64,000 nt of DNA from Zeus faber. Taxonomy: Eukaryota; Chordata; Actinopteri; Zeiformes; Zeidae. Both the position numbers and the translations under genes were made by a program. This document shows, piece by piece, positions 27,101 through 49,717 of this stretch (position 1 is its first letter; each line of letters starts with the position of its first letter). The stretch lies in NCBI GenBank assembly GCA_960531495.1, contig OY482855.1:8279026-8343025 (forward strand), given 5' to 3'. The notes under the pieces were generated by a model. That model did no database searches, had not been told where the DNA came from, and saw only the letters and a program-made list of their open reading frames with translations.

Positions 27101-30100
27101 TGTGCTGACTCACCATCGGGGTCCTCGGCGGGCTGGATGCTCATGTAGGGCTCCCCCTTGTCCAGGCGGCTCTGTCTCTGCCGGCTCTCCTCCTCCAGCG
27201 CCGCCTCAGCGCGGTTCTTAGCATTGACGTAGGCCAGGTAGGCTGGGGAGTTGTGGTAGGCCTTCAGGGAGTCGTTGTACTCGATCTGATGGTGGGAGGG
27301 AGAAATGTTAGAAAAGGGGCCTAAAGAAAGAAATAAAGGATTTCAATATCCATGTGGTGGTGGTCAGTCACACATGTCTTGGGTCTACATAATTGGGCCC
27401 AGTATCAGGGTGGCTGTATGCCTGTTGCTCGTCAGAGCGATCAATGAGCAACAGGTAAATCACCCATCCCCACAGACACAATAGAGGAGAGCCTCTGTCA
27501 TGACATGTCTCCATCTGCCCCAGGCTTGTTACATCTTGCCTCTCTCCAATAAACTGGTGTTTGCATCATCTCTGCCTGTGTCTGTGTCAGAGCCCAACTG
27601 CCACAATCGGATTAATAATATAGTTATAGTTCTTGTGTATCTTCTGTCAGTGGTATAGCATGATGAAATTTAGACATTCTACATTTTAGATTAAATATCT
27701 CTCAAGTGTCCACTGTGATCAGGGTTCATTCTGTCATTACAAAGGGAAATTTTCAAGGACTTCACGCAAAACAAAGTATATTTTCAATCTTTATTAATTA
27801 ATTATTAATTAATTAACATACCAATATTAGTTTGTATATATTTGATCTATTATATATCTAATCGTCATCTACTATTATAATTGTCTTTTTATAAACATGC
27901 AGGATTAAATTTACATTTCCCTGGCATCAGCTGTGTCATTTCCAGCATTAAGACCATTCACGTTCGTGCTCTTAGCAGAGAATACAGCTACTACAAGAGA
28001 AAATTCTGGAAAAATGTTAAATCGCGATTTCAATGACAAAATCAGGGGGGCAGTAGCTCAGGAGGTAGCGCAGGTAGTTTTGGACAAAAGCATTTGATAT
28101 TCCCCCTGGGTTTTATATTACACCATCATTTAGCACAGGTTTTCAATTTTCACGTTTTCTTCAGGGACTTTTCACCACCTCAGCACAAAAGGGGCTACTA
28201 TCAAGGTATTTCGGTACTTACAATTTCGGAGGACAAAATTCAAGCACCTCAAGGACCCATTGAGTGTGGTCCCAACTCACCTTCTCGGCCTCGTACTCAT
28301 TCAGGTAGTCCTGCTTCTCCTCGTCAGTGAGGTCACGCCACATTCCGCCGATGATCTTCCCGATCTCCCACAGCTTCAGGTCAGGGTTGGACGCCTTCAC
28401 CTGGTCCCACACCTTACGCACAAATATATGGGTGAGCACAGGACTAGTGCAGGGGCTTGTAAACAACTGAATGTTATGTAGAGGTGGAGGAGGTAATAAA
28501 GTTAAGGCTTTCCTGCCATAGAAAGATCCCTTTGAAAGATGACCAAATAAAAACTCAACGAAAGCCCATTTAGTCTTGAGAAATTCTTTGGGGGGGAAAA
28601 AAAAAAAAAAAAAAAAATTCCCTCTTCCCTTGAGATATTATTAAAATGCTGCCTTTTCGTTTCCAAGAGGCAGGTTTTATTTTTTCTTTAAGCACCTGGC
28701 ATGAAAACCTTAAGAGTATTTGTATGTAAGAGACAGCGCAGAAGTACAAAGAGGTCTGACAGAAGTATGGAAAGTACAGCCACACACAGCCACACACAGC
28801 CACACACAGCCACACACAGCCACACACAGCCACACACAGCCACACACAGCCACACACAGCCACACACAGCCACACACAGCCACACAGCCTTGGAATCTAG
28901 CGATCCCAGACACTGGCAAAGGGGCGAGATGATGATGATGATGGGTGGTGGGGGTGGCAGAGTCTGTGTCTCCGCAGCTTTTGTGGTCTCCCGGCGTCCG
29001 GCCACTCCCCTGCCCGCCGCCCGGGGCTGGCAGCGGCGGGGCACGGCCTCCGTTGGGTTCGGGGAGGGGGAGGGGAGGTTGTATGGAGGCCCGACAAGCA
29101 GTAAAAGCAGACACCGTGGATGGGTGTCTTACCTTCCTGCTTACCTTCCGGCTGTACCGCATGTAAGGCATCAGGGGCTTGTCTGGAGGCTTGGGGGGCT
29201 TTGGCACCGTGATGCCCGAGGAGTTCTGCAAAGAAAGAGAGAGAGCAAGGGAGGGAGGGGGGGCACACAGACAGACAAGAAAAGGAGAGAAAGGAGGAAA
29301 GATAGAAGAAGGGAGAGGAAAAAAAAGATTGAAGGGGGTTAGAGGAGGTGGACAGGGGGGTGGGGTCAGTTAGTTGGATGGAGGCATAGAGGGAAATGGA
29401 CAAGGGTTTGACAAGGAACATGGGATTGGGGTTAGATAAATATTGAAAAAACCAAAACACACATTAACAACACGGCCCATAGCCCACATTGCACTGACGA
29501 TTTGAATACATTGTATCATGCAGCCATACAATGTTTTAGTGGGACGTAGGCCAAAGCCAAGCCAGTGCCAACTACTATCAATATTCATTCATGTAGCGTA
29601 GGGCTGTGCAATGTGACGATATACATCCTAAGACCTAGAATATGTCGTACTGCTTTACGAAATATTTACATTCATTTGGAGTCACAATGCTTTACGTTAT
29701 CATCATGTGGGAGCGAATGTAAACAAACATGGAGGAACGTGGCACTTCGGGAAAATACTCAAGGACCAATCGCAGAGCATGGAGTGAAGAAAAAAAACAA
29801 AAGAAAAAACCCACCGTCCTCGGTTTACTTCTTTTAAACTGCCTTGATGAAAAACGGCTATGTTTTGTCGCTAAACATCAAATCGTGTTTGATATCTCAA
29901 ATTGCATGGCACCATTCATGAATTATTACTTTGTGTACTACTTCGTCGACTGCTGCCACGACAACATAAGGTGAAGGTAACTACCGGGCCGAACCAAATA
30001 AATTTTTTCCAAGATTTTTTAACATGTCATCATATCAATAATAACATGTCTTGTTTAGTTCAAGGATTCAGAGACAGCCCCGACAAGCGCCTTCTCATGC

Positions 30101-33100
30101 TGCGCCACGTTGCAAATACGCTTTATCATGTTTTGTTTTGTTTTTAATATATGAACTATTAACTAATTGAACATACATAAAATTTGCTATATTGTGATAT
30201 ACTGTATATCATTATTAAGATATGAAATTACCTATATCGGGAGAGAAGATTTTAGCCATATCACGCAGCCTTACTGTAGTGTTTAGGTACACTATGCAAA
30301 AAAAAAAACAAAAAAACCTAACTGTGATCTTCATGGTCATATGATCAAACAGCCGGGCAAAACAAGGTGGTTCATGTCATGCACGGAGCGGAACAAACTG
30401 CAAAAAAAACACTGGAATGATATTCAAGCAGCGGGTGGGGGTTGGTGACTCTTTCAGGGAAGTGTAATGGGGGACAATGAATGAGCTTGTTTATCGATAC
30501 AAATATTGTGATCACTGGGGGATCCATTACCCTTTTAAATTTCAATAGAACAGAAAATACCTAGAAACATTTAGTGCTGCTACAAATCTTGCCAATCACC
30601 ACTGTGTACTTGTACAGTACAATTTCTCACATCTTCAAGTTCAATAGCCCTTAGAAGTGACGTAAAACATGTTCAGTTCCCCCAATAATGCTGCAGACTA
30701 GAAACTTAGTGCCAACATAACCTCATTGTCTACGATCTCCCAGTGAGTATCTTAATGTTGACATTCTGTCCCAACTACTTGACATGTTTAGTCATCATCT
30801 AATTGATATATTGTTTAAAAAAAAAAAAAGGGGGGGGGGGGGGGGCAAATATAACTTTGCTTTCCATTTATTCTGTAAAACACTTTAGAAAGGAACTTTA
30901 GCCCGTGGTCTTAAAGGAAAACAACATTTAAGATGTCCAATGTTTGAATAAAATCTTAAAATACATACAATATTCAAACAATTCTCATTCGCCCCCAATA
31001 ACTGAATTTGATTTCAATAACTAAATAGTATCATGTTAGATTTTTCACGTTTCAAATTTGGTGAATTTCTGTCTACCAGGTTTTCAGCTACACCTTTGTG
31101 GCATTTGTGGCGCCCCCTACTGGTCGGGCACAAAATGCTTTGGCAGACCTATTCCCAAACACGGACTGACGATATCTTCCAAGATTTATGATGATTGGAT
31201 ACATGGTAAATGAGTTCTGGTCAGTTTTTTGCTATACCCTGCCCTTTGCAACATTTTTTGGGTTGATGGCGACCTTGTTTTTGGACCGATCTTGCTCATT
31301 TATAATAGAAATGTGTACATCAGCTATGCTGTATACCAAATGTGGTATTGATAGTCAAAATCAAAAAAGTAGATGTCACTTTACTGTTTTTCACATAATG
31401 CAAATCGGGGAAAAAAAAAGAAAGAAAGAAAGAAAAAAACAACAACATCATGGTGAACGGTGGTTATTGTCCAAGAGGCATTTTTTCTACAGCACTTGGC
31501 CTAGACTTGTGTGTCAAATTTCAATCCAATCAGAGTCCAGTGTGAGGGATGTGGCTTTTCCAGAATTGTGCTTTTGGGCATTAATTACAGTGCCACCATC
31601 TGGCAGATTCATGTTTCTTGGGAAGCATTTGCAAATAAATTCCAGTTATTGGGTCAAGTTTCATGTTTTTAGCTTATTCAAGCTCACGGCAATTTGAGAC
31701 GCGGTTAGAGTGATCAAAGAATAATAAACCGGCAGGAAAAGAATGCGGTTCTGCCCCTTCATGGGTTTGAACCCTTATTAAGCGAGTTACAGTCGGTTTT
31801 GCAGAGAAGTTTCACTGCAACGCCGCATCGAGATTTGTGGAATTATTACTTTAAAAAGTAACAGTGGCAGTAAAATTGTATTTTACTAAGATGGTTAAAT
31901 TTTTCAATTAATCACATGCGTGCTGAACCATGGGGGGGCAACTATGTTCCATTACACCACTACTACTGAACCTGTTAGATTCCTTCTGGCAACAGCACCT
32001 GCTTCTTAAACAAACTGTTTAGCCAAGACAAGATCCCCCCCAATACCATAGGTTTTTCTTCCTATCAACACTAGCCCACCTCCCCACCCCCCCAAAACAG
32101 TCCAAGCCCTTCCAGTTCAGTGCATTACCCTGCTGGAGCCTCCGGAGCTCCCTCCCAGTCGGAGATTGTTGTAGGCCAGATGGCTGTAAGGGTTGTAGCC
32201 CACAAACCCCGGGGTGGAAGGCATTTGCTGATGGAAGACAAATGAGACAAAACACGAATGAGAAATGGCTTACAAACAAGAGGAGCGAAGAGGGAGAAAC
32301 GTGAAGAGAAATCAAATCATATGAAAAACAAAGGAAACGTGACAATTGTTTCGGGTTTTTTGGGGGGCGGGGGCGCTTGTTTGTAATGATTTCCATAAAT
32401 GTTGTGCAAGGTGAACCAAAGCAGTTCAGTCGGCCGATGCCATTTGACGTTCAGGACGAGCTCTCAGAGGGAATGTTGCAGGTAAAATGGAGCAGAACAG
32501 TTTGGGGGGAGGACGGGGATCACATGTTTTCAAATGAGTATTCTGCTACCCAGCCCAAGGCAGAGCATCAAGGACTGATTTACTAATTTCTGTACAAAAC
32601 AAATCTTGCTCTCTTTGAAACACAAGTGTATCTGTAATAAAAGTTGAGGGTCTCATGAGAGCTGACAGTAGATGTTCCCATTGTCAGCATGTTCAGAGAC
32701 AGAATACAGCACTCCTAGGGCTCCCCAGTTCTAAGAGTAGACGGTATTTTAGAGGCAGAGTATACTTACTGTTGTGGGGGCGGGGGGAGGGGGAGGGGCA
32801 TAGGATGGTCGCTCTGTGCAGCAAAAAACAAACAAACAAACCCATTTAGAATAGGCAGATACCACTCTGAAATTATAAGAATATACGGTCCTGGTGTCTC
32901 CAAATGGCAATTTCAAGTGTCGGGTACATCTGTCTGAACATACAGCATGTACGTGAATTGCCAGAGAAGAACAGAATCTCTTAAAAGGAGTTTGGGGAAA
33001 AACACATTAATTTCACAGATAACCACTTTTACTTCTAAAATGTAACGATACATTTAAAATAAAATACAGATGAAAGCATTATTGCATTCATACAGGGATT

Positions 33101-33921
33101 AAACATGCTTTACAAAAAGTGGTATTCAAGGATACGTTGTCAATAATAAACTTTGCGAAAAAAGCACAATGTAAGCATCTCTATCACAAGATATTCTGTT
33201 AATGTCCCAATGGCTTCCTATTTGCAGTTAACTGTGCTTAAAGCAGGAAAACAAACTGAGTGTTGCAATCATACGAAATCCATACAGAATCCATTTCTAA
33301 GAATGCAAACACTTAAGTACATTTAAATCATGTTCAGGCAAACTGATATGTACCTTTTTGAGATTAAACATTGTAGATTGGGTTGATATGAGGTCGTTCA
33401 ATATTTGGAAAACTGACGAGCTATCACGATTCTTACATAATCGCTATAATTTGAGCAGAAAACGATCCTGTTGTCAAACCGTTCAGATTCCACAAACATA
33501 TGTTTCGACCAAAACGTCAACGGGAAACGTGGGAAGAACGCTGCAATAAATAGAACGTGCAGTGGCGTCGTGTCCACCGACCAAATATTTTGGTTCCAAC
33601 CTCCACTGCCAATGCAGCAATGGCTCGTCTGCAGTTAGTAGAAATGTATGAATTCCAAGTTTGGTTCAATGCCACGAGAATAGTGGCATAAAATGAACAA
33701 AGACACAATTTAATTGTTAATCGCGAATATTTGTATAGAGATGAATCGTCAATTAAATAGAACCAAAATCTCGCCATTGTAACCTTTATCGTTAGGACCT
33801 GGTAGAAAAGCCAAACACAACTCTGACTCTTGGTTCAAAACTAAACATAACGTTTCTGGGTAAATCCACTTATATTTGTGATTATAAAGCAAAGAAGCAT
33901 GCACGTTTACTTACTTGACAT
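24144..33921 (-). CDS. smarce1: SMARCE1 (BAF57), HMG-box subunit of SWI/SNF
   Basis: Coding exons are 33915-33921, 32770-32813, 32129-32227, 29145-29225, 28281-28412, 27114-27285, 26520-26692, 26148-26249, 24948-25239 and 24144-24502 (1461 nt, 486 residues). A Pro-rich start ([13 protein letters not shown]) leads to the conserved [15 protein letters not shown]. The HMG box (about residues 61-135) has [17 protein letters not shown] and [17 protein letters not shown]. Next come a helical region ([20 protein letters not shown]) and a coiled coil ([20 protein letters not shown]). The Ser/Pro/Ala-rich tail is about 75 residues longer than the roughly 411-residue human protein. The subunit binds DNA and joins the BAF chromatin remodeller in the nucleus. 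The start ATG lies in exon 2, which has a splice acceptor just upstream; a non-coding first exon is near 34319-34430. All joins keep frame. Confidence 0.97.
25504..26063 (-). mobile_element. Inverted-repeat element family 1, copy 1 (complete)
   Basis: A perfect 21-bp terminal inverted repeat begins AGCTGCTTTCACACATGCAC (25504-25524 and 26043-26063) and encloses 560 bp with no protein. The interior matches copies at 39880 and 63226 in opposite orientation (GTGCAGGAGGCAGGACGTGA on their strand). A non-autonomous DNA transposon of unknown superfamily, located in a smarce1 intron. Confidence 0.85.
27353..27605 (+). repeat. Solo LTR, copy C, same family as 4542-4849
   Basis: Begins TGTGG and ends CCACA. 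It carries CTGTTGCTCGTCAGAGCGAT, GTCATGACATG and CCAATAAACTG in the order seen in copy A, on the opposite strand. About 250 bp long. The target duplication is not clear. A fossil LTR inside a smarce1 intron. Confidence 0.65.
28777..28889. repeat. 10-bp minisatellite (CACACACAGC)n
   Basis: Ten exact copies of CACACACAGC at 28781-28880 with partial units at both ends. It lies about 250 bp beyond the donor of smarce1 exon 29145-29225, inside the intron. It gives long open frames on both strands (HTQP and CVWLCVA repeats), which are artefacts. Confidence 0.95.
29599..30272. mobile_element. Non-autonomous inverted-repeat element in a smarce1 intron
   Basis: TAGGGCTGTGCAATGTGACG at the left, and inverted TAAGGCTGCGTGATATGGCT at the right, are imperfect inverted repeats of the GGGCTG(G/T)GC-(gatat) type common in fish. 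The interior is AT-rich with no protein that I recognise. Confidence 0.5.
30273..32128. other. Long smarce1 intron, repeat-like middle
   Basis: 31080-31700 has the motif GGCGCCCCCTACTGG and a run-on open frame at 31188-31697 without known domains. It resembles an old dispersed repeat. A poly-A/poly-G run sits at 30815-30846. I see no second gene. Confidence 0.4.
32820..33914. other. First coding intron of smarce1
   Basis: AT-rich intron with CAAACAAACAAA near 32826. I see nothing further. Confidence 0.4.
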
Positions 33922-34310
33922 ATTTGCGGTGGGAGCGGGGGTTCAACCTAGATTCAACATTACAGTTAAGGCTCTGGAAAAAAAGGCGAGACAACCAAAT
34001 GTAGTTGAGACCAATTTGAATGGGGAAAACAGGTTAAAATACCAAAGAAAATATCACAATATCGAGGTTTTCTGCAAAAAGAATAAACCAACTAAATCAG
34101 ATTCATACCAAATGAATGGTTAGCCGGTGGGGCCTGCTAGCCACAAGCTAACACAAAGGATCACACATGGAGAAATAGCTTTGGTTTGGTAAATTACGAG
34201 GTTACTTCGTACCAAACCCGAACGCGCAGACCGGGTGGACCACATTTAATTCGTGTAATACGAATCAAAAGGCCAAATATGAGGGAGGAACTGGTTCAAA
34301 TATTAAAAAA

Positions 34311-34440
34311 GCACTCACTCCGCACTCCTTTGTTCCGCGACACACACGGACGCGCTTGTCTGCACTGCACACAGTTCTTCCGGGTTGCCAGGTCCTCCTT
34401 CGCACAAAATCCTCCATTGTCCCCGCGCCGGTCGAAATGA
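34311..34440 (-). promoter_or_regulatory. smarce1 non-coding first exon and promoter
   Basis: Minus-strand donor GTGAGTGC ends at 34318, so a 5' UTR exon would end at 34319. Within it AACCCGGAAG (34377-34386 inverted) is an ETS-type site in a CpG-containing block with no TATA box, typical of a housekeeping promoter. The first-exon start is not fixed by the sequence. The next exon is 33915-33947, with its acceptor at CTAG. Confidence 0.55.
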
Positions 34441-35090
34441 TAGAAAACTCACAATTAACTTATACTCGTAAAATCTGCCTTGTCAGTGTGTATTCATGTA
34501 CGCCCTACACTTTACTCATGCGAACATATGACCGTATTCTGTATATTTTATATATTTGACCATTCTCGTTTTGCATTTTTCGGCGCCTTGTGTATATTCG
34601 GCATTTTTTTTTAATTTTTGACTTTATTTACTTCTAATTTTCTTTTTATTTTATTATTGTATTCATATTTTTCTCCGATTGTTAAGCTTTCTGTAATGCT
34701 AATCGTCTTTAGATACGCATCAATAATCACCGCGACAAGTACATGTGAGTACGTGTAGTACATGTAAATGTCATTCTGATTCGGATTCGGATAACGATGA
34801 TTATATGACCAACAATTTCTATTTATCGCACGGCCGGCAGTCGGGGTTATCCGAAGATTTGGCAACCCGTTTTAATTCTGCAGTTGGATCTGCCTGTTTC
34901 GAACTTTTAACTCTCAGGTCATAAGTGATACTTATTTTTCACAAACAAACCATTGAGAAGCAGAGGAATGCAATATATACTAATTGATTAGAATATGTTT
35001 AAATTATCTGTTATAAGAATTGTATATGTCAATGTTTTGATGTACTTTTCACATGAACTTTTGTACAAGTTATGTGTACTCTGCTTTTCT
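34441..35090. other. AT-rich intergenic sequence
   Basis: Between the smarce1 promoter and a Tc1-like element. No gene seen. Confidence 0.4.
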
Positions 35091-35097
35091 TATAATG

Positions 35098-35143
35098 GCT
35101 AAACAGAGTTCATGTCTTTTTTCAGACATGAACTCTGTTTAGC
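35098..35143. repeat. Perfect 20-bp hairpin
   Basis: GCTAAACAGAGTTCATGTCT at 35098-35117 is repeated inverted without mismatch at 35124-35143, across a 6-base loop. It sits exactly where the left end of the Tc1-like element should be and includes ACAGAGTT, part of that element's end motif. Confidence 0.9.
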
Positions 35144-36560
35144 TCTTTGGATCACTGAAATCAATCTCAGACACCTGTGATAATGAGTTTGCCAGGTGAG
35201 CCCAATTAAAGGAAAACTACTTAAGAAGGACGTTCCACATTATTAAGCAGGCCACAGGGTTCAAGCAATATGGGAAAGAAAACGGATCTCTCTGCTGCTG
35301 AAAAGTGTCAAAAAGTGCAATGCCTTGGACAAGGTATGAAAACATTAGATATTTCACAAAAACTGAAGCGTGAACATCATACTGTGACGAGATTTGTGGC
35401 TGATTCAGAGCACAGACGGGTTCGTGCAGATAAAAGCATATTGAGGAAGGTTTCTGCCAGACAAATTCATGGGATGAAGAGAGCAGCTGCTAAAATGCCA
35501 TTACAAAGCAGCAAACAGGTATTTGAAGCTGCTGGTGCCTCTGGAGTCCCGCGACCCTCAAGGTGTAGGATCCTCCAGAGGCTTGCAGTTGTGCATAAAC
35601 CTACTATTGGGCCACCCCTAACCAATGCTCACAAGCAGAAACGGTTGCAGTGGGTCCAGAAATTCATGAAGACTAATTTTCAAACAGTCTTGTTTACCGA
35701 TGAGTGCGGTGTGACCCTGGATGGTGCCAATGGATGGAGTAGTGGATGGCCACCATGTCCCAACAAGGCTGCGATGTCAGCAAGGAGGTGGGGGAGTCAT
35801 ACTTCGGGCCGGAATCATGGGGAGAGAGCTGGTAGGCCCCTTTAGGGTCCCTGAAGGTGTAAAAATGACCGCAAAGTAGACAGATGTAGAGTTTCTGACT
35901 GACCACTTTCTTCCATGAACCGTGCCTTCCATAGCAAAATCATCTTCATACATGACAATGCACCACCTCATGCTGCAAAGAATACCTCTGTGTCCTTAGC
36001 TGCTATGGGCATAAAAGGAGAGAAACTTATGGTGTTGCCCCCATCCTCCCCTGACCTCAACCCTATTGAGAACCTTTGGAGCATCCTCAAGCAAAAGATC
36101 TGAGGGTGGGAGGCAGTTTGCATCAAAACAGCAGCTCTGGAAGGCTATTCTGACATCCTGCAAAGAAATTCAAGCAGAAACTCTCCAAAAACTCACAAGT
36201 TCAATGGATGCAAGAATTGTGACGGTGATCTCAAAGAAGGGTCCTATCTTAACATGTAACTTGGCCTGTTAAGTTGTTTTTGATTGAAATTGCTTTTGAT
36301 TTCAGTAAATATGACCTCCTACTGCTGCAAATTCAACAAATCACCATTTTTAGTCCTTTACAACCTAGACAATTTTTTGAAACTCTGTTGTGCATAATAA
36401 TTTGCAACAGTGCATTGAGTTATTTTTGAAAAACTTATCATTGGGAGGCTTGTTCAATAACATCAAATTATACCCTAACGTTTGATGACTTGAAAATTAT
36501 ACTGACTGTCATTTGCATCGACTATTTAGGAAAATCTGAAAAATATCATTTGCCTAATTT
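35140..36560 (+). mobile_element. Tc1-like DNA transposon 3, nearly full coding length, broken
   Basis: The leader CAATTAAAGGAAAACTACTT precedes the ATG at 35270. The transposase begins MGKKTDLSAAEKCQKVQCLG, with an HTH region and KQKRLQWVQKFMKTNF. VLFTDECG (first catalytic Asp) follows. After a frame break near 35840-35910 comes IIFIHDNAPPHAAKN (second Asp) and SPDLNPIENLWSILK (catalytic Glu region). An early stop follows near 36103, and the C-terminal piece is in another frame to 36268. The right flank to about 36560 is AT-rich. It is a dead member of a Tc1 lineage common in fish. Confidence 0.85.
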
Positions 36561-37600
36561 GGAACGCTGTGTGTGTATATACTGTATTTATAGTTGTCAA
36601 ACTACATTATAATAAGCCTAAATAACATTTCAGATTTCATATAGAAACCTCTTCTATACTTGTCAAAACAGGAAAAGGGCCGATTTTACTGTATTTTTGC
36701 CACCTAGTCTGCAACATGGGACTCTTCTCTCATGATTTTTCCCCACGTCCGTCCAACGTAGATCTTCTGCAGGATATATTGAGCCTTTCGAATGAATAAA
36801 TATGGAGTAACTATAAAGTATTTAGACTCTGAGATAAGACACGGGTTGAAAGGGAGGGGCTATTATTAAACTGCCTGAATGTTAATGCTATTTTACATTA
36901 AAATCATATTTTAGTTAAAGTGGTGAATAACACTGATTTTATTTTTGTTCAAGCACTCATTGTTATTCTTCCACAACTACTTAAGAAAAATTAATCTCCT
37001 TGGTATGTTGTTTAAATTGCCATTCTCCCCATTGCTAATATATAAACAGGCACAATCGAGTTTAATCAATGCATCCTAGGGGCAGCTCACGCATCCGCAG
37101 ACATTCTCGAGACACCACGCTGTCTCACTCACTGAGAGACAGCCACAGTCTGATATGGCCTGTGTATTATTTTAAAGCTGCGTGATGAGAAGTTTAAGGA
37201 AATGACAGCTGATGTAAACAAACTCCGACTTCTGTGACTTACATTACACCGTTTACGTCTACCTACGGTAGCCAAGACGTGACCAAAAGGGGCAGGGTCT
37301 TTCCGTACAAATGAAGAGCGGTGCAGGAATGAGTCCCAATGCAGAAACATTAAGTAAAAGCTTTCATTTTGAAGTAGATCCTTGTGCATTTTGTTTGACA
37401 GAGACTACAACTATTGAGGTGTTTTGGTTTTTTTCTTGTTCGGTAACATTGTAGTTTTGCCAGGATCTTTACAGCTGGCTTAAAATCGGAACTGGCAGCC
37501 CTGCATTCGATTTATTATTCCACCAAGGAAGGTATCGGATATGCTAAACATAATTGTCATTATGGGTACATTTCATATACATAAATGCAGATGGAAAAAC
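36561..37600. other. Intergenic sequence, no gene seen
   Basis: AT-rich sequence with small open frames only. Nothing recognised. Confidence 0.4.
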
Positions 37601-37602
37601 AA

Positions 37603-37743
37603 ACCATTACATTTAGCAGACGCTTTTATCCAAAGCTACTTGCAATTGTTCAAACACCGACGGACGCAGCCATCAGGAGCAATTAGGGGTTAAGTGTCTT
37701 GCTCAGGGACACTACAGCATGCTAGCAGGAGGAGCCTGGGACC
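37603..37743 (-). mobile_element. V-SINE fragment, head-truncated
   Basis: Read on the minus strand it starts inside the tRNA-like head (GGTCCCAGGCTCC) and continues GCTAGCATGCTGTAGTGTCC, then AAGACACTTAACCCCTAATT and GCTTTGGATAAAAGCGTCTG. Same subfamily as the copy at 20277. Confidence 0.8.
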
Positions 37744-39583
37744 CTCTTTCACTTGTTTTAAAAATGAATGTAGAAACGATTTATCATCCCAAAAGATATT
37801 ATCCAAGAATAATCTGTCTAAATGAATGCATTTTGAGTTAATCCTTGCTGCTCAAATTCTTTAAGTTTACACTTTGTTTTATTGTTATTGTCAACGCCCC
37901 CAGGTGTTTCAATCTTTCCCTGCTTTTCTACCTTTTATGCTACAGTGTGTGTGCACATTGTATGTACATATATAAACAAACTATATCATAATTAGGACAT
38001 GTATGTGTTTATATGTATATCTTTTGACTTGTAGTAATTGTTTGTATGCAAACTACTGTTCCCTTTAAGAGTCTGTAAATAAAAATGCAATTAATTATTA
38101 AAAAAAAGGAATGAGTCTTAAAACCCAGAAACTATTTTAGCATCTGCGAACTTGGGGTTCCATCATCCCGAAGGCAATGTGTTTTTGGTTTGATGCCTGA
38201 AATGAGGTCTGTCACGTTTTGTTCTACGACATGAATGCCCCACTGGTGAATTTTGAAGCTTTTACGTGTCTTAAAGAAGGCGGTTTCTAACAAGTGGCTA
38301 AATGAGACTACGGAGGCTGTCTGGGGCATTAAACGTCATCACGCTGAACACTGAAAGTCATCTAGTCACCAGTCCGCCTTTACAGCCTGTAGTTGTGTTT
38401 AGACTCGTGCTCTTGCAAACTATTCCAACTCAAACTTTCCAAGCTTTTGTGGAAGAGGTACGCGTGCAAACTCAAATGACACGTTCAAGTCATGCCACCG
38501 TGGTGTAGTTCTTGTATAGCCTCACGTCAGTTTTTTACTTCTGGCGATCACATTTACGCTTCAAAAATCATAGTGGTGTCAATTTGTGAAGATTAACTTT
38601 GCCCAACAAGACGTGTAAACATTTGTTTACCACAGTATTTTCTGCAATTACCCAAAATCCAATGGAAAACCCATTGGCTTTTGGCCGTGGGAACCAGGGT
38701 GATACTGACTTGCAAGTTGGTTGAAAGAAACACCCCTTCCCTGCAGCACTCTATTGGTAAACACTTGCAGTGATGTCTGAGAAGCAAGTATTGTCATGTC
38801 TTACTTAAAAGTATAAATTAAATATGAAAAAATAATTTTAAAATGTTTACTCCAAGATGTCCACTTTTATAACGGGACACACAGCTAGGGCTGGGTATTA
38901 ACCAAAACTTAAATGTAATGTTATTAAATAAATGTTGGTCTTAAATGTTTAATACCAGTATGGATAGAATTACTTACATATATAAACAAGTGTATTTATA
39001 CACTTTTTAAAATACAGACTCCAAAGGTCATAATGTTTGATTGGTTCTAAAAGTACAATTTTAACTACGCAGTCAATTTAATCACAACATATAATCAGAA
39101 TTGGTTTTATTTTCGCCAGGTACATGTACATATAAAAGGAATTTCTTCTGGCTCGGTTTGGTGCAAACGGAGAGACGTGAGAAATATCAAACAGCAAGTA
39201 TTCAAGTATCTGGATTTATTTCATCTTAAATCAGACAAATGCCAGTTGTGGCTGTTTGCTACAACACGCTCTTCCAGTTAAAAAAAAAAAAATTTTCCAT
39301 TACCATTTTAATATAACCCCATAAAGCATTACAGTCAGTCGTTGATGGAGTCTGTTTGTTAGCTTCATCAACCAGCTTTACTGTTCTAGATCCAATTCAT
39401 GAGCTATCTTAGGTTTTTGTGTGGCTGTAACACTGCAGTACGGCAGAATTAGACCATTAATAGTGGCAATGATTTAAGACCCACTATCGAAACCCACCGT
39501 TTATCTGACTGTGTGTTTATTCAAAATAAATCTTAATCTAACTTTGTGGACCATTTCACTGTGTAATACAGGGAAAGAAGACA
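37744..39583. other. Intergenic sequence downstream of retsat
   Basis: No coding signal. CTAGGGCTGGGTATTAACC near 38886 looks like one end of a GGGCTGGG-type inverted-repeat element, but no right end is evident. Confidence 0.35.
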
Positions 39584-39589
39584 TTTATT
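39584..39589 (-). other. Candidate retsat polyadenylation signal
   Basis: Minus-strand AATAAA only about 10 nt beyond the stop codon at 39599. It may be too close to be the main site; another AATAAA lies near 39213. Confidence 0.35.
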
Positions 39590-39598
39590 TGAGAGTGA

Positions 39599-49685
<10,087 letters not shown>

Positions 49686-49717
49686 GGTGGGCACGGACCA
49701 CTGACCACCACGGACCA

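Noticed and set aside
28781-28880. Regular 10-bp repeats that might be taken for a CRISPR array
   Set aside because: Units are contiguous without spacers and the genome is eukaryotic; it is a minisatellite.
28701-29342. 213-codon open frame on the plus strand, and 173/187-codon frames on the minus strand
   Set aside because: They run through the CACACACAGC minisatellite and the antisense of a smarce1 exon; no domain is present.
31188-31697. 169-codon open frame in a smarce1 intron
   Set aside because: No recognisable domain and no splice context; it lies in repeat-like sequence.
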